From the NCBI GenBank assembly GCA_013397935.1, contig VZRN01004657.1, positions 1,264,743-1,328,742 of the forward strand: a DNA stretch of 64,000 nucleotides, given 5' to 3'. How positions within the stretch are numbered: the stretch's first letter is position 1; every line of letters starts with the position of its first letter. The DNA comes from Dasyornis broadbenti. Its lineage: Eukaryota > Chordata > Aves > Passeriformes > Dasyornithidae. The position numbers were made by a program, and so were the translations under genes. The notes under the pieces were generated by a model that was not told where the DNA came from, did no database searches, and was given only the letters and a program-made list of their open reading frames with translations. Shown one piece after another: positions 12,601 through 24,600 of this stretch.

Positions 12601-15600
12601 TATAGAAGGACTAACTTTATTTGTTGAAATGTAGTTCTATACCTATAAATATATTTTATTTTCCTTTCTTGATTTGCTGTTTTTGACAGTTAGTAGTTTT
12701 GGCAAATTGCACATCTGAATGAAACTGAGTTTCATGGAGTATTGCCTTGAATTAAATAGTGTTTAATGATAGTAATAATAGGAGCAGTTCATCCTCTCTC
12801 TGAGAAAAAAACCAAAATAATGGAGTCATGGATAGATATTTCAGTAAGGATTATCAGAGATAAAATTTCTGTATGGACAATCATGGGTGGGTTTTGGAAC
12901 TGTGCCGCACTCTTCTGTGGCTGCAGTGAAAGCACATGAGTTTGAACAATGGTAGCTCATTGGCATGCACTATTTAGGTGTTTTACATGGATGAATCAAT
13001 TTAAACTTGGATCTCTTGTATTGGTCTTCTTGGTGCTAGTCTACGTGTTTTATCTAATGCAGATTACAAACATAGTTGGTGATATTTTCTGTTTAACCTC
13101 CTGCATGGGGCCAGATGTAGAATACATAGTGCTTGTCTTTTGTGTAGTATTACATTTTTTCCTCCATAAAATACCATTTTAGATTCTGATGGGATAAAAT
13201 CCAGGCTTGCACAAAAGAAATTGATTTAATGCTGTTTCATTAGCTAAAGGTACAGCACTTTGATTCATACTCCAAAAGAGTGGTTTTTAGTCTTACCACA
13301 AGAATTGCAGAAGTTACTCATGTTGCACCAAAATGTTCTAAAGAAACATCTATATGAGCACTGAGTCTTTAATTGCAAGGATTTTTTCCTTAGGTGATAT
13401 GTTTCCATAGGTGTTGCTTTTTCAATAACTAGTCATGTTTAGCTGTGTAAAGAGACTTTTCTTAGACAGTATTAATAACTACTGAAACGTTGTTGTTAAA
13501 TAAGTGATCTGAAATATCATTAAACCAGCTCAGTGTAAAGAATTTTTAACTTAAGTTTTATGGAATAAAGTTTTTTAAATCCTGGCTTACTTTATAGAAA
13601 CTCTTGTATTTATTCTGGAAAGGAGTTATGGCTGGGTATATGAATTTTGTTTTTTTTAACAGTAAGTCAGTGGTTGTGTTCCATTTTATATAGCGTGTAC
13701 TTGATGAACAAAACCAAATGATTATTAATCATGCCTTACTTAGGACAACATGATAGACACAATTTACTTAGGACAACGTGATAGACACAATTTACAGTTT
13801 AGGTGGCTGTTTCAAAAATCAATTTTTATGTAAGTTCTGCTTTGAATTCCGCAAGTAAAGGGCTGTGTCAGGCTTGTTCAAATATTATTTATTTTGCTTT
13901 TCATTTTGATTGTAGTTTATTTTACTGGCCTGTATTAGTCATCTGCGGTTGGTTGAAAGTATGTTCCAGCATACTTTTTGAAGCAAAATAAAGTAAAGAT
14001 TTTCAGAACATTTCAGGCAACAGAGAGGAAGCATTTTTATTCATTCATTAGTTGGTGCATGCACCAACAATGGAGTTGAAGTCATGCAACCACATAAAAT
14101 GTATATTTAATACAGGATTGTACTGGGAAAAAATGAAGATCTTTGCCCATAATTTGCAAGCATTTGATATTTTTGAGTTTTTTCCTTAGGTTTAGCAGTC
14201 TTGATAGTTGGTTAATGCTTCCTTTTGTAATGGTGGTTAGTTTCTTTCATTCATGTGGAAACTGTGCTTGAATCACAGTCAGCTCTGATCATTGTGTTTT
14301 TAATGAACCAAACTGAAGACATGGCCCTTTTATTACTTCCAGCTTCTTGGAACATACACTTCATGAAAATTCTCATGAAAATGAGAACTGAGAAAAATGA
14401 AAAACTAATTCTGTAGCCCTCATAAGGACAGATCAAAATACGAAACCTGAAAACCAAAATGCTCAGAGGCCACTGAAAGAATTTTCTTCTTTAAAAAAAT
14501 AAGTTTTTGTCTGTATATGATCATTTAGAACTGTAAGTATAGAAATTTTCTATGTTCTTTTAATAGAATTTTAATTATTTCCAAGACAGTAATAGTAATT
14601 TTTTAATGCAAGTGAAGACGAATAAATTAGGTGGCCAGTTTTTTATTTTTGCACAGACATTGTCTTCTACTTGTCTTCTTTGTAGTAGCTCCAGCTCAAT
14701 TAATTACTTACTATTTTTAAATTAATTAATTTTTAAACATAAATATACACGCAATGGATTTTGATTCGTAGCATAAATTAATAATCTTAATTATGCAAAA
14801 CAACTTTATATTTACTATCGAAGCACTACTATTGATCTAAATCAATATGAAATCAGATCTGAATCTTAGTGTCCAGACAGCTGGGATGGAATACTGTTAT
14901 CTTGCTTTGTTAAGCATATATTGCCTAAAGCTGACTGAGAGTCATCATCGTGGCCGTAACAACAACCTCATTTGTCTTCCCTTTTAACATTCTGTAATTG
15001 AGAAAGTCTCTTCTGATCTGATTTTAGGCCTACAAAAGAACTGGAGAGGGACTTTTTGCAAGGGATTGGGGTGATAGGATAAAGGAAATGCACTTTAACT
15101 GAAAAAGGGTAGAATAAAATTAGTAATTACGGAGAAATTCTTTACTTAGAAGGTGGTGAGGTGCTGGAACAGGTTGCTGAGAGAAACTGTGGATGCTCCA
15201 TCCCTGGCAGTGTTCAACCAGTTTGGATGAGGCTCTGAGCAACCTGTTCTAGTGTAAAGTGTCCCTGCCCATGGCAGGGGAGTTGGAATGAGATGATCTT
15301 TAAGGTCCTCCCAAACCCAAATCATGCTATGATTTTAGTAATTCAGCTTATGTAATTGAAGTAAATATTCAGCCTTTAAGGCTGCCTAGTCCTTCCTTGG
15401 AGCTTCTGTTTCTTTTGTAATAGAAGCCAAACTATATGGGAGATAGGAATAATTCCAAGATCTAATTAGTTTTACTGATCGGGTCAATCTTCTGAGATAA
15501 AGGGTAGGAGTTACTGAGTGAACGGAGAAATGATCAGAAAGAGACCATTAATTTATTACATGGTGGACTGGCACTTTACATATTGTCTTTTGTCACATAA

Positions 15601-18600
15601 AATCTGTATTGTTTTAGGCATCTAAGGATGGAAGTATTGTGTTTGTTTTCTTAAGGATTACAGATTGTGCCTTGTGTGCAGTTACGGATATTCTGTACAT
15701 TTAATAGCTGCACCGCTGATGAAGTCAGACTTGCCAATAGCTGTGTCTTTTCTTGTTTATATTAGTCAATCATAGTTACCTGTAGTAAATTAATAAAACA
15801 GTTTTTCAATTTGAGTTGGTTTAAAAATCTAGGGTATTTTCAGTGTGTCCTTATGTGTCTTGAAAAAATGGGTTTTAAGTTGACTGTCACATATATTGAG
15901 TTTCATTTCAACAATATCTTGTAGCACTTAAACCAGAAATGCTAATTTGGTTTTAAAATTTTATAAATTAAGTTACATGAGCTGGGAGTAACAGGCTTTC
16001 TGTACTTCACAAACTTCCAGAATGCTGCATAAAGAAAAGAAATAAGAACGTGCCTATGCTAAGTCTGCATTTTTTAGTTTGTAGTTTCTAAGTATAAATC
16101 TTTAGATATTAATAATTTTCAATGTGTGATTTTAAAGACATAATTGTGGAATACTTTTCTTGAGTGAACATGAAACACTTTATTTGAAGGAAAATGGACA
16201 TTCATGTACCGCAAACTCAAAATTCCAGACTTTCTCTATATTCTGTGGTCTCTCTCCTCTTTACTTTTCCTCCTCATTGAAATGCTGTAGGACCTAAGTG
16301 CTTGATAGATTAATAGATGTAAAGCTATTCTATAGCTGTGTGTCTAGAATCTTGATATCTGCAACTCAGTAAGAAAAGTACATTTATTTACACAGTGATT
16401 TTAGCTTTGCAATATGGTAACAGGAAAAAAAGCATGTAGAGTATCTATGCGTCTGTCAAATATTTTTCAAGTATTTTTGCATGTTTCCATTCAACTGCAG
16501 TTCTTTGTTTTGTAGATGTTGCAATTAAAAAGCAGGGTTTAAATTGTGATTTGTGTCAAATTTTTTAAATGTAGCCACTAGTTTTGAATGTCTCAGACTT
16601 CAAATATTCAACATACACACATAGAATCCCCAAACAGAAAGCTTGTTAGGAATACATAAGTATCTTGGCAAAATTTAGATTGCAAGTCAATGACAGAACA
16701 AGATGAGAATTCAAAACTTAAAGCAAAGTTAGAATAAAAATAAATAATAAAATTGGACTAGAATTTGGAGATCAGGACAACTGATTAACAACTTAGTAAA
16801 ACATCAGACAAAGATGATTCTATGATTCTATGTCTCCCCTCTTGGCGAGGTGTTGATGTTGATGCAGGCAGTGGCATAGGTCAGCTGTTATTAGTGGAAA
16901 AAAAACCAAATTCCAGCAGAATAGAATTATTGGGATTATTTGGCCTAAACTGAGGAACTACTGAATGAGCTGTTACATCTTTTAGAAATCATATATACAG
17001 CAATGTTCTAGAAGCATAAGTTCATTCAGAATTGCGTCACTGGATTTTTCTTTAAACTTTGTGCAAAGATGGTTGTATTTATTTTCTTTTTTACTGACTG
17101 AATGTTGTGCTACAGATGGTTATGTAAATTTTTATTAGGCTTTTTATCTTTAATTGCATATGACCGTTTGTTGTGTACCTACTGCCCTCAAGGACCACCA
17201 GGACCATTTTAGCAGATCTGCTTGCCATCCATCCATCCATCCATGTAATGTGAAATCCCTACTAGTGCCAGGGCTGGATCTGTCTCTGGGGCTGGTAGGC
17301 TTGGTGTTCATCCTAAATTAATTTCATCAAGTTCTTGCTGATAACTCTTCATAAATACATATTTAGGTATTTTTTTTTATAGCACTAAAATGAGGTCACA
17401 TGAGTTATTGGTATCTCCATGAAACCCACATTTCCATCATTCTATGGCTTTATTAGAGATACTGAGGGCTGTTGTTGGCTATTGCTTTTTTTATGCTTTT
17501 ATCTGGCTCATGGATGACATTCTTTGTCTGGTCATACCCGTTGAAGCCCCAAAGTTTTGAATTCCCTGGATTCTATTACCTATAGTTCATATCATGCATA
17601 ACAGTATCTTCATGTGACACCTTGTGAATAAGTTATCTGCAGTTAGACACTGTTGGTTTGATTGCTATCCATTTTCTTTTAGAAACATAGGCTATATAAC
17701 AAGAATGGTATATTGAACTTTAGAGTTTGAGTTTTATATTTGTTACTTTTCTGTTTTAAGCTTTTGAAAATAGCACCAAGAATTGCCTTGTGGAAGTAGT
17801 TTTCAATGAATTATTACTAAAGATACTTAAGTTACCTCCAACTGGAAAAGATTAGTCTTGTTTCTACAGAGAGAAGGAACAGCAGACTCAAATATAGTTC
17901 GTGGGACAGTCCGTGTGGGCTGGTAATTGTTTATAAGGTTTCCGTAGTTGTCCCAGAATGAATCTTCATAAGAACTATAGGGTTTCACCCAACATCAATG
18001 TCTATTTACCTTTTAAGATTTAGTTTTGTGAAATCTGAGTTAAGGTTGCACTAGCGATTTTGAAAATTTTTATGTGTGCTTAAACTGTTCTGTGCCCTCT
18101 CAATTCAAGGTTCTAAAGGGTTTGAGATGAATTCTGTGTTTTAAAACTCTGAGGCCATTCCAGTGTTTTTACACAACAAGTTTGACTGAAACAAACTACA
18201 GCTAAACTGTACTTCAGGATAACTGCTGCCAAAATAAGAGTGTAGAGTAGAGTCCATTTACAGTGTGCTATTGAAGCAATAAATCTGTGAAAAGAGCAAC
18301 ATATGTTTAATTTCAGTAAACTTCTTAAAATTTGCTTATTTTTTTTTTATTTCCTAAGGAAAATTTGTGAAAGCATACATGGTATTGTAATGAACTTGTG
18401 GGCACATTACATAGGTGAACAATTTTCACCACCATATCATGTTACTTGCCTTATACCTTAGGAAAATTAAGTAGCACCAAAGACTAACAGATAAAACTCG
18501 TTAGATCTAGGAAATGGAGATGGAAAATATTATTTTTATAAAAACTGAGTGTCATGTGTAACCATGACCATAAATAATAGATTGGAAATAGCAAAGTGCA

Positions 18601-21600
18601 GGAATTATGTTACCTGTAGTCATCTTTTATGTTTTTGTCTGTTCTGTGTTTTCTGTTCTTAAAGACTTCATTCTCCGTGTGAAGCTGTCTGGCTTTCAGT
18701 GGAAGATGTACCTTTGGTGTAACTTGCTATGATTGCTCTGAAGTCCAACTCTCACAGATTAAACTGACAGAGTGAGAGAAAGGGTTCCAGTAATTTTTGC
18801 TTGGTTGTCAGTGTGACTATTGCTCATATTAATGTGGAGAGAAGGCGGTGTTTTGGATCATAAATTATTTTCAGATGAAAAAAACTGCTCTATTGCTGGA
18901 ACGGTTCCTGTGAGTTGTAGTAATGAAATACCTAGTTTAGATGCTTTATATGAGCTGGAGGCAAGATCAGTAACAGGTAAGAGCTGGGACTTGACCCTCC
19001 TTGAGTAGTAAATTCAGAGCTGGGAGACACAGGAAAATGAAACAGACCAAATGCTGTGGCCAGGCCAAATGTAAGTTGCTTCTGTTGTGAGTTACTACTT
19101 TTATGGATTTTCTTTATAGACTAGTGAATTAGCTGACAGTGACAGGAGGAGAAAAGATTGTGTATTTGCTGATCACAGGATCATTATGAGCCATCAGGCA
19201 TATGTAATTGGTGGAGGATGTTAAGATATAGAAACTTTATTTTTATTCTACAAATTTGCAGTGAAACGATAGCTGAAATGGGGCTTCCTGTTCTGTTTGC
19301 TGATGTTCAGAGAGATGAATTCATTTGTGGTTACAAGGATAATTACAGAATCAGAATATTCTGAGTTGGAAGGGACCCACAAGGATCAAGTCCAACTCTT
19401 AAGTGAGCGGCCCATACAGGAATTGAACCCAAAACCTTGATGTTATTAGCACCTGGCTCTAACCAGCTGAGCTAATCTCAGAATTGTAGTAAAGCCTGTT
19501 TCATCAAGCAGCAGTCAAAGGCTGGTGTATTTGTCATCACATTGTAGAAGCCACAATACAGTATGATTACCTTTTATAAAAATATTGGAGTGAGTATCAA
19601 GGGACCTGGAGAGCTGGCCTGGAAAGCTGGCCCAGAAGGAAAGCAATGTAGACCCTGGATCAGATGGATCTAAAGTAATGGCCATGGATCAATGAAGTTT
19701 AGCACTGGAAAGATTTCCGACTATTAGAAGATAAAAATAGGAAACATTTCAAATAAGAATAGTAAAATAATAGAGCAGCAGTTCTATTGAAACTATTTTA
19801 TTTAACAGTAGCAGCAAGAAAATGTGAAAAAATAGTGTAGTCTGACAAAAGATTTGTGTTATGAGAGTTAAGTGTAAGAAAGCCTCTATTTTACAAAATC
19901 TCGAATGCATAGGGATTTGATGTGTGGATCTAAGACATCTAAAATACAGAAGCAATTTGCATTGTATTGAATTGCATTGCATTCTTCATTCCTTCTTCAA
20001 TACTACAGGATTTAAGCAGTGACCATTAAGGTGGTACAATGAAAATAGTGAAATAACAAATGCTGCATATGACAAAGAGAAAATTTGGTTTGACTGAGCA
20101 TGTTGAGTTTAGCTGAGTTTCTTTCAATTGTCAAGCGAAATATATAAGCAAACCTACAATTCATGAGTGATGTATAAATATATTTTAATATGTTTGATTT
20201 CCTGGCTAGAATGACATCATTAAATGGCTTTTTATGACTTTGAGACAAAGCTGAAATTCCATTGTGATAGGTAAGTTGGTAGAGGAATCAGCCAGTTGTT
20301 TTCTCAGCTGGTGCTTCCCTCAAGACAGTGTTCTTTATTCTGAATAATATGCATGGATTGTGTTAATACTGGGTTTTACAATCACTATTGGAGAACTCCA
20401 GATGATTGGTAGCAAGTGGTCTTTTCTGCTGAGTTTTTATTTCTTTCAGAGAATACACAGTTTTTCGGTCTTTTCCTGTGATGGTGTGTTTTCCTTTGTC
20501 ACAGGTGTTTCTTAAATTCAGTTGTTTTTGATCTTTGAAGCCACAGATTAGTCAGCCAGAAACTGGGAGGAGCTTCTTGGGCAAGGGAAGGGGGGGCTTG
20601 AATACATAATTCAGCACTTTACAGTTGGTTGTCAGTTCTACTAAATTCTTCTCATGGTCAAAGGTCAGGTATGCAGTAGTTGAAATTGCACTGACATTTC
20701 TGAAAATAGTAGCACAAGGTGAACCAGGGAATTTTGTGACAGCGTAAGTTGCGAGAGTCTACAGCCAGCTGGTATTTGTAATAAGATGAACAGAGAGTAG
20801 GTGGCATGTGGAGGAGGTAGTCACTTGAACCTGATGACCACCTGGTTACATTGCACAGAAAGCTGTGGCACTTGGAGGGACTTCTGTCTAGTTCGTGTGT
20901 TTCACTGCTGAGAGCAGTGACCGAGTATCTGACTTTAAAGCACTACCATGAACTTAGGAAGTACATTTGTGCTTTTACTGAAAAAAGACACATTAAAAGA
21001 TTAGAGAATTTAGAATTGATAAACTTTATGTATTTTGTTTGCAATTACATTCTGTGTGTATCAAAGAATCAACTAGGTTGGAAAAGACTTTTGAGAACAT
21101 CAAGTCCTAGTCCTATGGCCTAGAGTTATGAATAGCTGCTTAATTGTGGGTAACATAGTGAGTGCTGCTGAGTAACAACATAAATATTTTCCTGCATCTT
21201 TGTGCAACATTAGGTTTTGAAAAAAGCAGTCTTCATCTCAAACATGACAGCAGCATCCTACAGAGAATTATTTTCCTAAGAATTCTGGATAGTGTGTATC
21301 TTAAACCAGACTGGAAGTAGAGGAATTTGGAAGGGTTTAAAAGCCGTGATAAAATGTTTCCACAGACCTCAGATTTGGGGGTACCTGAGTGCATGCTTTT
21401 AACCCAGTGGTCTCTGCATAACTCTGCATAGCCTAGATGTTTTTCCTCTGTCGGGGCTATAAGGTATAGCTATGTTTGTATATGTGTACTTCCATAAGGC
21501 ACAGCCTTATGATTACAAAAGATCCTGGAAAGGATTGGATTGAACACTATGGCAGCAGTTGAAAGCCAGTCAACAGTGATAATACCAACTCTCTCCCCTC

Positions 21601-24600
21601 TGTGATGTCTCCTAGTTCCATGCAGCGGAGCACAGTGAGCAGACAAGTAGAGAAAACCTCCAGGAGAAGCACAGTGTGTATGGTGTGCATGGCTATGAAA
21701 CACAGTTAATTGAAGACAGAAGTTGCTGGCACTCAGTTACGTTTCTTCAGTCTTCAGCCATGGAGGTTCTTATAGATGAAAAGTGGTAGTGGGTTTGAAT
21801 AACAAGAGCTTATGAAGTTCTTACACTGTTATTTACAGAGTTTGAAAAGTTATTTGAGCTTATTTTATTATTTGCATTAGTAAGAACTGGAAATTTTGGT
21901 TTTTGTTATATTTCAGCTGAAGTTAGGTTCTGATAGAATTGTTAGAATCATGCTACTAAATTAAATCTGGATTTTTAAAATCATGGAGAAAAACCTTCAG
22001 AGGCGGATACTGATATACAAATTAAAGATTTTGCCTGTTTACTCGGGAATAAATCCTCAGTTTTGGGACATTTGACAAATAGTACAAAGTCTATTACCCT
22101 AATATGTTTTGAAACAAGTAGATCTTGAATTTGTAAAGAAGATTTGTTTTTTTGTATGGTACAGTGAAATGAACCTTTCTTTTTACACTGCTGATGTGAC
22201 ATTATTTTTTTGGTGCTGATGGATGCAATATGTGTACTAAGTAACATTATGTTTTCTGCATCTGATAGGAATACATTTTTCCCATTGATACTTGCCTTAG
22301 GCAGTATGGTGGGAGCATGAAGAAGTACAGTCTTGTCCTTGCTCACGGTATACATTTGCTTCACAAGACAGTGGAGAGTTGACTGCAGCGAATCTTTTTA
22401 TTTGACTCTTGTCATGGCAACTCCATATCCATTTCTTACTGAAATCTAGTTTAAGAGGCCTGTCGAATGGATGAAGGGCCTAAAAAGCAGGAAAGGTGTA
22501 ACACAGTCAGAGTTTGTTTTGGATGAGAATTAGGAAGTTTTGAATCTGCTGCTCACTTAGGGAAGAACACACTATTACTAGGCCTCCCTGCATCCATACG
22601 AGCATGCAGCTGCAAGTGATAACCTGTGGGACAGGAAAAGGTGTGTAAGTCCATATGGGTGGCCCCCGTGGTGTCACACCAGGGACTGCCCTGTGCCAGC
22701 CAGAGCCAGTACCAACAGGCCCCAATGGATCTGCCAGAAGGCACAGCTGAGCCCTGCAGCCAAGACAGCAAGGCCCTTGAGGACAGGAAAGGATAAAACG
22801 TTGTCTGACACTGTGAATAATGAGGAGAAAACATGAGAGAAACATCCTTGCAGACCCAAAGGTAGAGGAGAAGGAGGAGGAGGTGGTGCTCCAGGTGCTG
22901 GAGCAGATATCCTCACTACATGTCCTCCAGGGGGTTCTGCCCATGAAGAACCCCAGGTGAGAGCAGGTGGGTGTGCCCCAAAGGATACTGCAGGCCATGG
23001 AGAATCTATGCTCTAGCACAATTATCCTGAAAGTCAACAGCCTGTGTTGAAGGAAGGGTAAAATGGGAAGATGAGGGAGTGGCAGGAATAAACTGTAACA
23101 TGCTGACCACACCGGCTGTTCCCCACCTGCCCTGTGCGGCTTAGGGTGCTGGGGAAAGGTATTTCCATTTGTCTTGGTTTCCCACTAGCCAAATTTGGCA
23201 AAAAATTAATTTTTGGCAAGTCAAGTTTTAGTTGCCTGTCAGCTGAAGTTTGCCCTGTATTTAAGGTATCTCTTTACTGCATGAAGTAAGTAAAATGCAT
23301 AGGAAGTACTGAGTTCATCAATACTTAGAAAATTTGAGGATGTTTTTGCCAAATGAGATTGGGCTGGCCTTGAAATTGACCGAGATGTGTGTGCTACATT
23401 TGAGTTTGCTTATATTATTTTCAAATAAGAAACTTGATAAAGCAGGGAAAACAATGGCATGTTATGTTACCTTTACATGAGATAAGTCCAGCATCCTGGT
23501 AGGCTTTTCAATTGCAGCTGTGAGCAGTGGTAGTTTTCAGATGAAAATGCTGGAAGATGAGTCAGTCAGAACTCACAGTTGTATCCCAGATGGTTATTAG
23601 GGTTTTGCTTTTCCATGTTTTTAATCTTTGTTTTGCTGTACTTTTTCATGACATGGAAGTTTTGCCATTTGAGCTGTCTGGAGCCTGTAATTGGCCCTTG
23701 CATTCAGTATCTGAAAATGAGTTGAAAATGTAATGCTTTAATGCATGGCTTTGACTTCTCTGCTTTCTGTGTTTACTTTGTTAAAAGATCTTCTTAACTT
23801 CATTTGTAATGATCATGAAAAATGAGGGTATGGTTGACAATGCTACAGTTTAACCTACTGTTTTCTACCTGTGAAATTATCCAAAAGCTGGAGAAATAAT
23901 ACCTTTTTTTTTTGTTTTTCTAAAGCAGTCAAAATGGCATCAGAGATTATTTAGTTATCCAGATCTGTCTGAGAATTACCTATTTACATATATATAACTT
24001 TACATCACTGTTCAGTTCTTTAACTTCTGACTCAGGAAACAGGCAATCATTTTTGGATTTCTCTACTAATCAATCAAACTTCAGTTTATGCAAGGAGCTG
24101 AAAGAAAACATTAAATGTCAGTGGTCCTAGCAAAACTTTTCAGTATGTCTAGGTGGCAATCTGAGGAGCATTGTCTTAAAGCCCTGGGTTCATTTTTCAA
24201 CAACAAGAATGAAGATATAGGAAACGTGACAAATGTTCTATGATTGCGTGTTCGTTCAGGAGGGACTAAGGTCTTGTTTTTTGTTGGTGGACAGAGGAAA
24301 CTTGCAGTACCACCTAATGGGCTGCTATTCCTGTTCTTTATTCAGAGTTTATCAACATCTGTCATATGCTAAATAATTCTTAAAAGGAATAAAATAATCT
24401 ATGCCTGAGTGAAATTCGGCATTAGACATAAAAATCAAATGAAAAGTAATTTATGCATTTTACTAGTATTTGAGAACTATGCTTTTAAATAAAAATTCAT
24501 TTCACACAATTTGTAGTTTATATAAGACAAGTAAATTATTATGTAAAAGTAGTATTTTTCAGGATACATAGAAGTGTTGTCTTGTAGGTGTACAGAAAGT

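Noticed and set aside
19400..19480. Functional tRNA-Ile gene
   Set aside because: The 5' end of the acceptor stem is decayed and a CR1-like tail is fused on; it is a SINE head.
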